Assembly: GCF_004784475.1 (NCBI RefSeq) | Contig: NZ_SRRT01000001.1 | Coordinates: 620,001-684,000, forward strand | Length of the DNA: 64,000 bases | Direction: 5' to 3' | DNA from: Streptomyces bauhiniae | Lineage (GTDB): Bacteria; Actinomycetota; Actinomycetes; Streptomycetales; Streptomycetaceae | Part shown: piece by piece, positions 26,112 to 36,378 of the stretch | How the letters are laid out: every line of letters begins with the position of its first letter | How positions within the stretch are numbered: position 1 is the stretch's first letter | Position numbers and translations under genes: made by a program | The notes under the pieces: model-generated | Told to the model about the DNA's origin: nothing | Databases searched by the model: none | The model's input: only the letters and a program-made list of their open reading frames with translations

Positions 26112-28868
26112 CTACAGCGCTCCCTTACGGGTCAGGTGGTTGAACGCCAGCCACCCCGGCAGCACCGGCAGCCACAGCGTCAGCAGCCGGAACAGCAGCA
26201 CCGCCGGCGCCGCCACCTCCTTGGGCAGCCCGACCGCGATCAGACCCACGGTCAGCGTCGCCTCCACGGCCCCGACCCCGCCCGGCGTCGGCGCGGCGGA
26301 GCCGAGCGCGTTGCCCGCGAGGAAGACCACCGCGACGCTGGCGATGCTGATGTGCGCCGACTCGTCGCCGAACGCCCGGATCGACGCGTCCAGGCACATC
26401 ACGAAGCACCCGGTGAGCAGCAGCATGCCCCCGATGCCGGTGACCAGCTTCTGCGGCCGCTGGAGCACGTCCAGCATGCGCGGCACCACTCCGGCGAACA
26501 GGGACCGTACGCGCGTGACGACGAACTTCCGCAGCAGCGGCACCGACGTCACCACCAGCACCAGCACCGCGACCGTCAGCAGACCCGCGATGACCGTCCG
26601 GGACGGCGACAGCGACGGCGTCTTCTCGGTGCCGGTGAGGTAGCCGAACGACAGCAGCATCAGGATGTGGCAGCCGAGCCCGAACAACTGCGACGCGCCC
26701 ACACTCGCCACCGCGAGCCCCGGCCGCACCCCCTGCCGCTGGAGGAACCGCGTGTTCAGCGCGACACCGCCGACCGCCGCCGGAGCGACGATCTTCACGA
26801 AGGACCCGGCGACCTGCGCCGCCACCGTCCGCACGAACGGCACCCGCTCCGGCACGAACCCGAGCAGCGCCATCGCGGCGGCCACGTAACTCAGCGCGGA
26901 GAACGCCACGGCGGCCGCCACCCAGCCCCACTGGGCCTGCGCGAACAGCTTGCCGAACTCGATGTGGGTGAGCTGGGTGAGCAGGAAGTACGCGCCGATG
27001 GCGCCCGCGATGAAGCTGATCAGGGTGCGCGGCCGGATGCGCTCCAGCCGGGCCGGCTCCACCGGTGCCTGCGGCCTGATCCGGAGCACCTGATGCCGGA
27101 TCTGGGTGAGCAGATCCTCCTCGCGGGCCTCGTCGATCGCCTCGTCGATGGCCCGCTTCTCGGCCCGCTGCTCGGCGCGCACGGTCTTCTTGTCGGGCTT
27201 CTCCGGCAGGGCCGCGCCCTCCTCGGAGGCCGCCTCAAGACGGGCCTGCTTGGCCAGCCGCGACGACTCCAGCACCGCCTCCCGCTCCCGCTCCGCGCGC
27301 TCCCGGCCCAGCTTGCGCAGGGTGGCGCGGGTGGAGCGGGTCAGCGCGATGGGCTGGAGCATCGGCAGGCAGTCGGCCACCGCGTCCGGCCCGAGCACCG
27401 CGACCGCCGTGGCCACGGCCCGCTCGGCGCCGACCCTGAGGCCGAGCGTGGTGAGCATCTGGGCCACGTCCATGCGCAGCAGCAGATCGCCCGCCGCGAT
27501 CTCCCCGCCGCGCAGCTCGGCGAGGATCACCTTGCCGGAACGATCCACCAGTACCGCGTCGCCCGCGAGCCTGCGGTGCGCGATGCGGCGGGACTGCAGC
27601 GCGCGCACCTGGTGCCAGATCTTGTGCAGCAGCTCGTCGGTGATCTCGTCGTCGGCCAGCGAGTCCAGCGTGCGGCCGCCGGTGTGCTCGTAGACGAGGA
27701 TGACCGCGTCGGGGCCCAGCTCGGAGGTGGCGATCAGCTTGGGGGCGTTGGCGCCGGCCGCGATGGCCGCGTACGCGAGGAGCGCCTCCTGCTCCAGGGC
27801 CTGTCTGAGGGACTGGAGGCTGGAGCGGGTGGCGAAGCCGCGCAGGGTGAGGTTGCGCCAGGCCCGGTAGAAGAAGCCCTGGGCCTGCTGCTCCCGGTCG
27901 ACGACCGTCACGTCCAGCGGCGGGCCGTCCTCCAGGGTGACGAAGTAGCGCCGCCCCCGGTCGCCGTTCTCCGCCTCCGGGCCCTCCTCGCGGACCGCGC
28001 TGACCGGGTGGAAGCCGACGTGGCGCAGGCCCGCCATCAGGGTGCGGCCGGTGGGGCGGACGTTGGGGGAGCCGACGGCGTAGAGGGTGCCGTAGGCGAT
28101 GGTCCAGCCGATGAGCACGGTCAGGATGATCGCGAACGGCGTGGTATAGCCGGTGACCAGCATGGAGAACGCGTCGAGCAGCAGCACGATCCACAGCACC
28201 GCGCGCCAGCGGGGTCTGCGCGACATGCCGACGGCCGTCATATAGGCGATGACGGGCGCGAGATAGCCGTGCACCGGGTCGGTCAGCGCGTGGATGTCGC
28301 CGGGCGCGGGCTGGGTGAGCGCTTCTTGGATGGAATCGGGCGCCGCGCGGGCGACCCAGAGGTCCGTGGCGAGGGTGACGCCGTGCGCGAGGACCGCCGC
28401 GAGCACACCGTCCGCGATGCGCAGCCCGTCGCGTTTGATCAGCCGCTCGATGGCGAAAGCGACCGGGACCAGCAGGATGGCGATGCTGGACACCAGCCCC
28501 GCGATCTTGATCAGCAGGTCGGGCGCCTGGCCGGTGCCCTTGTTGATGTCCTGTTCGAGGCCCGAGGTGGTGCCGTGCGCGAACGCGGCGATGGCCAGCA
28601 GCAGGGCGATCGCCAGCACGCCCACCAGGAGCCGCATGAGGTCGGAGGGGCGGTGCACGCGCGCGGGGAGCAGCGGTTCGTCGCCCTCGACCTCCTCCAG
28701 GACGTCGTCGGAGGGACGCCGGGGGGCGTACGCCCGCGCGGGGGCGTCCCCTTCGCCGCCTTCACGCGCGCGTGGGCCCGCGTTCCCGGCGGGGCCGTGG
28801 GAGGCGCCGGGGCGCGCGGACGCGCCGGAGGTGCCCTCCGCGTCGTCGTGCACACCCTGCTTGTTCAT
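26112..28868 (-). CDS. AglD/MprF-type lysyl-phosphatidylglycerol synthase-like membrane protein with kinase-like domain
   Basis: 918 aa. A disordered cytoplasmic N-terminus (about 80 residues) precedes membrane helices, then a cytoplasmic region with a kinase-like fold: EQEALLAYAAIAAGANAPKL, VYEHTGGRTLDSLADDEIT and HRRLAGDAVLVDRSGKV, in place of a standard HRD/DFG pair, so activity is doubtful. A coiled, charged linker (RAEQRAEKRAIDEAIDEARE) leads to eight more helices, including APTPGGVGAVEATL, the hallmark of the UPF0104/AglD2 flippase module. These proteins are linked to lipid modification or transport. The ATG at 28868 is chosen over the in-frame upstream start at 28892 because it has a better site (AAGAAGAGACC). 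Confidence 0.85.
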   Translation of the reverse strand: MNKQGVHDDAEGTSGASARPGASHGPAGNAGPRAREGGEGDAPARAYAPRRPSDDVLEEVEGDEPLLPARVHRPSDLMRLLVGVLAIALLLAIAAFAHGTTSGLEQDINKGTGQAPDLLIKIAGLVSSIAILLVPVAFAIERLIKRDGLRIADGVLAAVLAHGVTLATDLWVARAAPDSIQEALTQPAPGDIHALTDPVHGYLAPVIAYMTAVGMSRRPRWRAVLWIVLLLDAFSMLVTGYTTPFAIILTVLIGWTIAYGTLYAVGSPNVRPTGRTLMAGLRHVGFHPVSAVREEGPEAENGDRGRRYFVTLEDGPPLDVTVVDREQQAQGFFYRAWRNLTLRGFATRSSLQSLRQALEQEALLAYAAIAAGANAPKLIATSELGPDAVILVYEHTGGRTLDSLADDEITDELLHKIWHQVRALQSRRIAHRRLAGDAVLVDRSGKVILAELRGGEIAAGDLLLRMDVAQMLTTLGLRVGAERAVATAVAVLGPDAVADCLPMLQPIALTRSTRATLRKLGRERAEREREAVLESSRLAKQARLEAASEEGAALPEKPDKKTVRAEQRAEKRAIDEAIDEAREEDLLTQIRHQVLRIRPQAPVEPARLERIRPRTLISFIAGAIGAYFLLTQLTHIEFGKLFAQAQWGWVAAAVAFSALSYVAAAMALLGFVPERVPFVRTVAAQVAGSFVKIVAPAAVGGVALNTRFLQRQGVRPGLAVASVGASQLFGLGCHILMLLSFGYLTGTEKTPSLSPSRTVIAGLLTVAVLVLVVTSVPLLRKFVVTRVRSLFAGVVPRMLDVLQRPQKLVTGIGGMLLLTGCFVMCLDASIRAFGDESAHISIASVAVVFLAGNALGSAAPTPGGVGAVEATLTVGLIAVGLPKEVAAPAVLLFRLLTLWLPVLPGWLAFNHLTRKGAL

Positions 28869-29052
28869 GGTCTCTTCTTGGTCTCGTATCACCAGTCACC
28901 GCCCGCACGATGGTGGCACGACTGAGGGGCGCGAGGGGGCATCAGGGTGCGGATGGGGGTGCGAAAAGTGCGATGGGGCGGAGTGCGGGCCCGTCCGGAC
29001 ACCCCTGGCCGGCCTCGTCCCATTGTCGTAGGCGTACGGCAGGATGGGGTGG

Positions 29053-29424
29053 ATGAGCGAGCAGAGCCCTGCCGGGGAGGGGCGCCCGGACGAACTTCCG
29101 GAGTACGCCGAGCGCGTGCTGGAGGTGGCCGAGCGGATTCCGCCGGGCCGGGTGATGACCTACGGCGACGTCGCGGAGTGGCTGGAGGAGGGCGGGCCGC
29201 GCCAGGTGGGCCGGGTGATGGCGCTGTACGGGGGCGCGGTGCCGTGGTGGCGCGTGGTGCGGGCCGACGGCGCGCTGCTGCCCGGCCATGAGCTGCGCGC
29301 CCTCGACCGGTACCGGGCCGAGGGCACCCCGCTGAAGCAGGCGTCCCGCAGCGCGGAGGGGCATCTGCCGCGCCTGGACATGAGACGGGCCCGCTGGGAC
29401 GGGGGTCAGGCGGACCACGGCTGA
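29053..29424 (+). CDS. Alkyltransferase-like (ATL) DNA repair protein
   Basis: 123 aa. It has the MGMT DNA-binding helix region (RIPPGRVMTYGDVAEWL, RQVGRVMALYGG) but the active-site PCHR motif is replaced by PWWRVV, so it cannot accept alkyl groups. Such ATL proteins flag O6-alkylguanine for nucleotide excision repair. ATG 29053 is preferred over the in-frame ATG 29044; GGGGTGG lies just upstream. It stands immediately before the AdnA/AdnB genes. Confidence 0.9.
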   Translation: MSEQSPAGEGRPDELPEYAERVLEVAERIPPGRVMTYGDVAEWLEEGGPRQVGRVMALYGGAVPWWRVVRADGALLPGHELRALDRYRAEGTPLKQASRSAEGHLPRLDMRRARWDGGQADHG

Positions 29425-29488
29425 GCGCCTTCGGCAAGGGGCGCGGCTCACATCCGCTCGTACGGGGGACACCGGGCACGTCCCCGGC

Positions 29489-29502
29489 ATGACGTACGTT
29501 CG
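29489..29502. promoter_or_regulatory. Candidate degenerate LexA (SOS) box upstream of adnA
   Basis: The reverse strand reads CGAACGTACGTCAT. The actinobacterial LexA consensus is CGAACN4GTTCG; the left half matches exactly and the right half only at GT. It lies 75 bp before the adnA start, within a dyad with 7-bp outer arms (CGTCCCC 29479-29485, GGGGACG 29504-29510). Confidence 0.35.
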
Positions 29503-29576
29503 TGGGGACGGGAACCCCCCGAGGCTTTGTACGCCCTTACGACCACCCCGCACCACCACCAGGACCGGCGAACCAC

Positions 29577-32500
29577 GTGAGCACCACCTCCACCACCGGA
29601 GGCCTGCCGCACCCCCAGGGTCGGCAGGCGCCCCGTGGTGCCTATCGGCTGCTCCGCACCCCGCCCGTCCAGGCACCGCCGGCCCGCCCGGACGCCGCCC
29701 AGCGCGCGGTGATCGAGCACGACAGCGGCCCGCTGCTCGTCCTCGCGGGACCCGGCACCGGCAAGACCACGACCCTGGTGGAGTCCGTCGCCGCGCGCGT
29801 GGCCCGCGGCGGCGACCCCGAACGCATCCTGGTGCTGACCTTCAGCCGCAAGGCCGCCGTCGAACTGCGCGACCGGATGGCCCGGCGCATGGGCGCCGCC
29901 CGCGCGCCCCGCGCCACCACCTTCCACTCGTACTGCTACGCCCTGGTCCGCGCCCACCAGGACAGCGACCGCTTCGCCGAGCCGCTGCGGCTGCTCTCCG
30001 GCCCCGAGCAGGACGTCACCGTGCGCGAGCTGCTCGCCGGACAGCCCGAGCTGGAGCGGCTCGGCCTCACGCATGTGCGCTGGCCCGACGACCTGCGCGC
30101 CTGCCTGACCACGCGCGGCTTCGCCGACGAGGTACGCGCGGTCCTCGCGCGCAGCCGCGAGCTGGGGCTCGAGCCCGGCGCGCTGGACGCCTTCGCGCGC
30201 CGCATCGGGCGCCCCGACTGGCGCGCGGCCGCCGCCTTCCTCGCCGAGTACCTCGACGTGATCGACCTCCAGGGCGTCATCGACTACGCCGAACTCGTCC
30301 ACCGCGCGGTGCTCCTCGCCCACCGCCCCGAGGTCGCCGAGCGCCTCGCCACGTCCTACGACGCCGTGTACGTCGACGAGTACCAGGACACCGACCCCGC
30401 GCAGGTGCGGCTGCTGCACGCGCTGGCCGGGGGCGGGCGCACCCTGGTGGCGCTCGGCGACCCCGACCAGTCGATCTACACCTTCCGGGGCGCCGACGTG
30501 AACGGCATCCTCGACTTCCCGGCCGCCTTCCCCCGCGCGGACGGCCGCCCCGCGCCCGTCGAGGTGCTGCGCACCACCCGCCGCTCCGGGGCGCACCTGC
30601 TGGCCGCGACCCGCCGAATCACCCAGCGCATGCCGCTGTCCCAGCTCCCCGCCGAGAAGCTCCGCGTCCACCGCGAGCCCACGGCGGTCCGCGACGGCGG
30701 CCAGGTGGAGGTGTACACCTACCCGACCCCCGGCACCGAGCTGGACAACATCGCCGACATCGTCCGCCGCGCCCACCTGGAGGACGGCATCTCGTGGAAC
30801 GAGATGGCGATCCTCGTCCGCGCGGGCTCCCTCACCATCCCGACCCTCCGCCGCGCCCTGACGGCGGCCGGGGTCCCCCTGGACATCGACGGCGACGACC
30901 TGCCCCTGCGCCACGAACCGGCCGTCGCGCCCCTGCTGACGGCCCTGCGGGCGGTGGCGGAGGCGGAGTCTGCTGAGGAGGCTGAGGCCCCGGAGACTCC
31001 CTGGCTGGATGCCGAGACCGCCATAACGCTCCTCTCCTCCCCCCTCGGCGGCATGGACGCGGCCGACCTCCGCCGGCTCGGCCGCGCCCTGCGCGAGGAG
31101 GAGCGCGCCGCCGGAGAGGCCCTGCCCGCCCCCTCCGACGTGCTCCTCGCGCGAGCGCTCGCGGAGCCCGAACGGCTCGTCGCGCACGACCCGGCGTACG
31201 CGCGCGGGGCGCAACGGCTGGGCGCGCTGCTGCAAAAGGCGCGCGCGTGCCTGGCCGAGGGCGGCACCGCCGAGGAGGCGCTCTGGGCGCTGTGGAACGG
31301 CACCCCCTGGCCCAGCAGGCTGGAGCGGTCCGCCCGGCGCGGGGGCGCGGCGGGCCGCAACGCCGACCGCGACCTGGACGCCGTCTGCGCGCTGTTCGCC
31401 ACCGCCGCCCGCGCGGAGGAGCGCACCGGCGGACGCGGCACCCTGAACTTCCTGGAGGAGATCGACGCGGAGGACATCGCCGCCGACACCCTCACCCGCC
31501 GCGCGGTACGTCCCGACGCCGTGCGCCTGATGACCGCGCACCGCTCCAAGGGTCTTGAGTGGCGGCTGGTCGTCGTCGCGGGCGTGCAGGAGGGGCTCTG
31601 GCCCGACCTGCGCCGCCGGGGCTCCCTGCTGGAGGCCGACCGGATCGGCCGGGACGGGCTCGCCGAGCCGCTGACCCCGGGCGCCCTGCTCGTGGAGGAG
31701 CGCCGGCTGTTCTACGTGGCCGCCACGCGCGCGCGGGACCGTCTCGTCGTCACCGCCGTGAAGGCACCGGCCGACGACGGCGACCAGCCGTCCCGCTTCC
31801 TGACCGAGCTGGGCGTCGAGCCCCGCGACGTCACCGGCCGCCCGCGCCGCCCGCTGGCGGTCGCCGCGCTCGTCGCGGAGCTGCGCGCCACCACCGTCGA
31901 CCCGGACGTCTCGGAGGCCCTGCGGGACGCGGCCGCGCGCCGGCTGGCCCGGCTCGCCGCGCTCGCCGACGAGGACGGCCGCCCGCTGGTGCCCGCCGCC
32001 CACCCCGACCGCTGGTGGGGGATGTACGAGCCCACCGCGAGCAAGGTGCCGCTGCGCGACCGGGACCAGCCCGTGGTGCTCTCCGGCAGCGCGCTGGACC
32101 AGCTCGCCAACACCTGCGCCCTCCAGTGGTTCCTGGGCCGCGAGGTGAAGGCCGACGCGCCCGCCACGGCCGCCCAGGGCTTCGGCAACGTCGTCCACGT
32201 CCTGGCCGACGAGGTCGCCTCCGGCCGTACCCCCGCCGACCTCGACGTCCTGATGGAGCGCCTGGACTCGGTGTGGAACGCGCTCGCCTTCGACGCGCCC
32301 TGGAAGTCCGCCCAGGAGAAGGAGACCGCCCGCGCGGCGCTCGAACGGTTCCTGAACTGGCACGTCCTGGACCGCGCCACCCGTACACCCATAGCCAGCG
32401 AGCGGGACTTCGACGTGACCCTGGAGGCCGGCGAGTACCAGGTCCGCATCCGGGGCCAGATGGACCGCGTCGAGACGGACGGCGACGGCCGGGCCTACGT

Positions 32501-32873
32501 CGTGGACTTCAAGACCGGTAAGAACGCGCCCACCGCCGCCGAGGTCGCCCGCCACCCCCAGCTCGCCGTCTACCAGCTCGCGGTGGCCGAGGGCGCGGTG
32601 GACGACGCCTTCGACGGCGAGCGCCCGGAGCCCGGCGGCGCGGAACTCGTACAGCTCCGGCAGGGCGCGGCCAAGAAGGACGGCGGCGAGACGCTGCCCA
32701 AGGTGCAGGCCCAGGAGCCGCTGGACGGGGAGTGGGTCGGCGACCTGCTGGCCACGGCGGCCGGAAAGGTGCTGGACGAACGGTTCACCCCGACCACCGG
32801 CCAGCACTGCGCGCACTGCTCCTTCCGCGCCTCGTGCAGCGCCCGCCCCGAGGGACGGCACGTGGTGGAGTGA
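29577..32873 (+). CDS. adnA: AdnA-like helicase-nuclease subunit
   Basis: 1098 aa. UvrD-type motor domain with Walker A GPGTGKTTT (about 58) and DEYQDTDPAQ (about 266), then a C-terminal RecB-type nuclease domain with VDFKTGKN (about 976) and a cysteine set HCAHCSFRASC (about 1076) suited to an Fe-S cluster. Mycobacterial AdnA carries such a cluster, and the downstream partner lacks it, so I assign this as AdnA. The AdnAB heterodimer resects double-strand breaks in place of RecBCD/AddAB. I chose the GTG at 29577; GTG 29502 is an alternative with no better site. It is 102 bp upstream of adnB. Confidence 0.9.
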   Translation: MSTTSTTGGLPHPQGRQAPRGAYRLLRTPPVQAPPARPDAAQRAVIEHDSGPLLVLAGPGTGKTTTLVESVAARVARGGDPERILVLTFSRKAAVELRDRMARRMGAARAPRATTFHSYCYALVRAHQDSDRFAEPLRLLSGPEQDVTVRELLAGQPELERLGLTHVRWPDDLRACLTTRGFADEVRAVLARSRELGLEPGALDAFARRIGRPDWRAAAAFLAEYLDVIDLQGVIDYAELVHRAVLLAHRPEVAERLATSYDAVYVDEYQDTDPAQVRLLHALAGGGRTLVALGDPDQSIYTFRGADVNGILDFPAAFPRADGRPAPVEVLRTTRRSGAHLLAATRRITQRMPLSQLPAEKLRVHREPTAVRDGGQVEVYTYPTPGTELDNIADIVRRAHLEDGISWNEMAILVRAGSLTIPTLRRALTAAGVPLDIDGDDLPLRHEPAVAPLLTALRAVAEAESAEEAEAPETPWLDAETAITLLSSPLGGMDAADLRRLGRALREEERAAGEALPAPSDVLLARALAEPERLVAHDPAYARGAQRLGALLQKARACLAEGGTAEEALWALWNGTPWPSRLERSARRGGAAGRNADRDLDAVCALFATAARAEERTGGRGTLNFLEEIDAEDIAADTLTRRAVRPDAVRLMTAHRSKGLEWRLVVVAGVQEGLWPDLRRRGSLLEADRIGRDGLAEPLTPGALLVEERRLFYVAATRARDRLVVTAVKAPADDGDQPSRFLTELGVEPRDVTGRPRRPLAVAALVAELRATTVDPDVSEALRDAAARRLARLAALADEDGRPLVPAAHPDRWWGMYEPTASKVPLRDRDQPVVLSGSALDQLANTCALQWFLGREVKADAPATAAQGFGNVVHVLADEVASGRTPADLDVLMERLDSVWNALAFDAPWKSAQEKETARAALERFLNWHVLDRATRTPIASERDFDVTLEAGEYQVRIRGQMDRVETDGDGRAYVVDFKTGKNAPTAAEVARHPQLAVYQLAVAEGAVDDAFDGERPEPGGAELVQLRQGAAKKDGGETLPKVQAQEPLDGEWVGDLLATAAGKVLDERFTPTTGQHCAHCSFRASCSARPEGRHVVE

Positions 32874-32975
32874 CCTGCGTCGTGGCGTGATGTGCGGCAC
32901 CGCGGTACCCCGCTGACCTGCGCTTTCCACAGCCTGCGCGCCCGCTTGTCGGCGGTCGCCGCTAGCCTTCCCCGC

Positions 32976-35900
32976 ATGCCCGCGCACCTCACCGACCCCG
33001 AGCAGCTCAAAGAGCTGCTCGGCATCCCGTTCACCCCGGAGCAGACGGCCTGCATCATCGCGCCGCCCGCCCCGCAGGTGATCGTGGCCGGAGCCGGTTC
33101 GGGCAAGACCACCGTGATGGCCGCCCGCGTGGTCTGGCTGGTAGGCACCGGCCAGGTCGCCCCCGAGCAGGTGCTCGGCCTGACCTTCACCAACAAGGCG
33201 GCCGGCGAACTCGCCGAACGCGTCCGCAAGGCGCTGATCAAGGCCGGGATCACCGACCCGGACGCGATCGACCCGGACAACCCGCCCGGCGAGCCCGTCA
33301 TCTCGACCTACCACGCCTTCGCCGGGCGCCTGCTCACCGACCACGGCCTGCGCCTCGGCCTGGAGCCCAGCTCCCGGCTGCTCGCGGACGCCACCCGCTT
33401 CCAGCTCGCCGCCCGGGTGCTGCGCGAGGCGCCGGGCCCGTACCCGGCGCTGACCCGCTCCTTCGCGGACCTCGTCACCGACCTGCTCGCGCTCGACTCC
33501 GAGCTGTCCGAGCACCTGGTCGACCCCGAGGAACTGCGCGTCTGGGACGCCGACCTGCTGACCGCCCTGGACGGGGTGAAACTCAGCAACGCCGACCTGC
33601 GCAAGGTCCCCGAGACGCTCGCCGCGCGCGGGGAACTCGCCGGGCTCGTCCAGCGCTACCGGGCCGCCAAACACGCCCGCGACCTGCTCGACTTCGGTGA
33701 CCAGATCGCCCTGTCGGCCCGCCTCGCCCGCATCCCCGAGGTGGGCCGCCTGCTGCGCGAGGAGTTCCGGGTCGTCCTGCTGGACGAGTACCAGGACACC
33801 TCCGTCGCCCAGCGCGTCCTCCTGGCGGGCCTCTTCGGACACGGCACCGGCCACCCCGTCACCGCCGTGGGCGACCCCTGCCAGGCCATTTACGGCTGGC
33901 GCGGCGCGTCCGTGGCCAACCTGGACGACTTCCCCGAGCACTTCGCCCGCGCCGACGGCAGCCCCGCCGCCCGGCAGGCGCTCAGCGAGAACCGGCGCAG
34001 CGGCGGCCGCCTCCTCGACCTCGCCAACGGCCTCGCCGAGCCCCTGCGCGCCATGCACGCGGGCGTGGAGGCGCTGCGTCCGGCACCCGGCGCCGAACGC
34101 GACGGCCTGGTCCGCTGCGCCCTGCTGCCCACTCACGCGGAGGAGATCGACTGGCTGGCCGACTCCCTCGCCCACCTGGTCCGCACCGGCACCCCGCCCG
34201 GCGAGATCGCCGTCCTGTGCCGCACCGCGACCGACTTCGCGGAGATCCAGGGCGCGCTGGTCGCCCGTGACGTGCCCGTGGAGGTCGTCGGGCTGTCCGG
34301 GCTGCTGCACCTGCCCGAGGTCGCGGACCTGGTCGCCGTCTGCGAGGTGCTCCAGGACCCCGGTGCCAACGCGGCCCTGGTCCGGCTGCTCACCGGCCCG
34401 CGCTGGCGCATCGGCCCGCGCGACCTGGCCCTGCTCGGCCGCCGCGCCCGGCTGCTCGTCGCCCACGCGCGCGTGGACGGCGATGGCGACCCCGACCGCA
34501 GGCTCGCCGAGGCCGTCGAGGGCGTCGACCCCTCCGAGGTCACCTCGCTGGCGGACGCCCTGGACACCTTCCTGGAGACCTCCTTCGGCAGCGAGGGGTA
34601 CGACGACGACCTGCCCTTCTCCCCGGACGCGCGCGTGCGCTTCGCCCGCCTCGCCGCCGAACTGCGCGACCTGCGCCGTAGCCTCTCCGACCCGCTGATG
34701 GACGTGCTGCACCGGGTGCTCGCCGTCACCGGCCTGGAGGTCGAGCTGTCGGCGTCCCCGCACGCGCTGGCCGCCCGCCGCCGCGAGACCCTGTCCAACT
34801 TCCTCGACGTGGCCGCCTCCTTCGCGGCCGGCGACGGCGAGGCCACCCTGCTCGCCTTCCTCGCCTTCCTGCGCACCGCCGCCCAGTACGAGAAGGGCCT
34901 CGACAACGCGCTGCCCGGCGGCGAGAACACCGTCAAGGTGCTCACCGCGCACAAGTCCAAGGGGCTGGAGTGGGACGTGGTCGCCGTCCCCGGCCTGGTC
35001 AAGGGCACCTTCCCCAGTGCCCAGGGGCGCGAGAAGTGGACCGCGCAGGCCAAGGTGCTCCCGCACGCCCTGCGCGGCGACACCGCCACCCTGCCCGACG
35101 TCGGCTCCTGGGACGCCAAGGGCATCAAGGGCTTCCACGAGGCCATGAAGGAGCACCAGCTCACCGAGGAACTCCGCCTCGGGTACGTCACCTTCACCCG
35201 CCCCCGCTCCCTCCTGCTCGGCTCCGGCCACTGGTGGGGCCCCAGCCAGAAGAAGCCGCGCGGCCCCTCCGACTTCCTCCAGGCCCTGCACGACCACTGC
35301 GCCACCGAGTACGGCGAGACCGAGGTCTGGGCGGACGCCCCCGAGGAGGGCGACGAGAACCCCGCCCTGCACACCGCCGACGCCGACCAGGCATGGCCGC
35401 TGCCCCTGGACGCCCTCGCCTTCGAACGCCGCCGCCGGGCCGCCCACACCGTCCGCGCCCACCTCCAGACTCCGCCCACGGCCGCCCCGGTCCCGTACGA
35501 CGACCCCGAGTGGCCCACCGAGCCCCCGGAGGACGAGGAGCCGTACTTCGAGGACGACTCCGGTGACTGGAGCGCCGCCCTCCCCGTCCCGCACCAGGCG
35601 TCCGCCCCCGAGCCGCTCACCCCGGAGGAGGCCCGTGCGGTCGCCTCCTGGGACCGCGACCTCGACGCCCTCGCCGGGGAACTGATGCGCGCCCGGCGCG
35701 GTGTCATCGACGTACCGCTGCCCGCCGTTCTCACCGCCACCCAGATGCTCCGGCTGGCCGAGGACCCCGACGGGCTCGCGCAGGAGCTCGCGCGCCCCAT
35801 GCCGCGCCCCCCGCAGTTGGCCGCGCGCCGGGGCACCCGCTTTCACGCCTGGGTGGAGTCCCGCTACGAGGAGCTGATGCTGCCCCTGCTGGAACCGGAC

Positions 35901-36368
35901 GACCTGCCCGGCACCGACGCCGAGATCGCCGACGAGGCCGACCTCGAAGCCCTCAAGGAAGCCTTCGAGCGCACCGAGTACGCCCGGCGCACGCCGTACC
36001 GCGTCGAGGTCCCCGTACAGCTCACCCTCGCCGGACGGGTCGTACGCGGCCGGATCGACGCCGTCTACAAGGACGGCGAGGGCGCGGACGCCACGTACGA
36101 GATCCTCGACTGGAAGACCGGCCGCACGCGCGGGGCCGATCCGCTCCAGCTCGCCGTGTACCGGCTGGCCTGGGCCGAGCAGCAGGGCATCCCGCCCGAA
36201 TCGGTCACGGCCGCGTTCCTGTACGTGCGCACCGGCGAGGTCGACCGTCCGGACCCGCTGCCCGGCCGGGAGGAGCTGGCGCGACTGCTCGAAGGGGAAC
36301 GAACCGGGGCGACGGGGACGCCCGGGTGTGACGAACCGCCCGCCGAGGATGTCCGTGCGGGCCGATAG
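32976..36368 (+). CDS. adnB: AdnB-like helicase-nuclease subunit
   Basis: 1130 aa. Motor domain with GAGSGKTTVM (about 38), LLDEYQDTS (about 268) and SENRRSGGRLLD, and the later HKSKGLEWDVVAVPG helicase motif. C-terminal nuclease domain with GTRFHAWVES, RGRIDAVYKDGEG and ILDWKTGRT (about 1044), the acidic and Lys residues of the RecB/AddB active site. No terminal Fe-S cysteine set. AdnB is the main motor of the complex. Start ATG 32976: a -10-like TAGCCT lies 7 nt before it, so it may have its own leaderless transcript as well as readthrough from adnA. Confidence 0.9.
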   Translation: MPAHLTDPEQLKELLGIPFTPEQTACIIAPPAPQVIVAGAGSGKTTVMAARVVWLVGTGQVAPEQVLGLTFTNKAAGELAERVRKALIKAGITDPDAIDPDNPPGEPVISTYHAFAGRLLTDHGLRLGLEPSSRLLADATRFQLAARVLREAPGPYPALTRSFADLVTDLLALDSELSEHLVDPEELRVWDADLLTALDGVKLSNADLRKVPETLAARGELAGLVQRYRAAKHARDLLDFGDQIALSARLARIPEVGRLLREEFRVVLLDEYQDTSVAQRVLLAGLFGHGTGHPVTAVGDPCQAIYGWRGASVANLDDFPEHFARADGSPAARQALSENRRSGGRLLDLANGLAEPLRAMHAGVEALRPAPGAERDGLVRCALLPTHAEEIDWLADSLAHLVRTGTPPGEIAVLCRTATDFAEIQGALVARDVPVEVVGLSGLLHLPEVADLVAVCEVLQDPGANAALVRLLTGPRWRIGPRDLALLGRRARLLVAHARVDGDGDPDRRLAEAVEGVDPSEVTSLADALDTFLETSFGSEGYDDDLPFSPDARVRFARLAAELRDLRRSLSDPLMDVLHRVLAVTGLEVELSASPHALAARRRETLSNFLDVAASFAAGDGEATLLAFLAFLRTAAQYEKGLDNALPGGENTVKVLTAHKSKGLEWDVVAVPGLVKGTFPSAQGREKWTAQAKVLPHALRGDTATLPDVGSWDAKGIKGFHEAMKEHQLTEELRLGYVTFTRPRSLLLGSGHWWGPSQKKPRGPSDFLQALHDHCATEYGETEVWADAPEEGDENPALHTADADQAWPLPLDALAFERRRRAAHTVRAHLQTPPTAAPVPYDDPEWPTEPPEDEEPYFEDDSGDWSAALPVPHQASAPEPLTPEEARAVASWDRDLDALAGELMRARRGVIDVPLPAVLTATQMLRLAEDPDGLAQELARPMPRPPQLAARRGTRFHAWVESRYEELMLPLLEPDDLPGTDAEIADEADLEALKEAFERTEYARRTPYRVEVPVQLTLAGRVVRGRIDAVYKDGEGADATYEILDWKTGRTRGADPLQLAVYRLAWAEQQGIPPESVTAAFLYVRTGEVDRPDPLPGREELARLLEGERTGATGTPGCDEPPAEDVRAGR

Positions 36369-36378
36369 GCTCGTGAGC

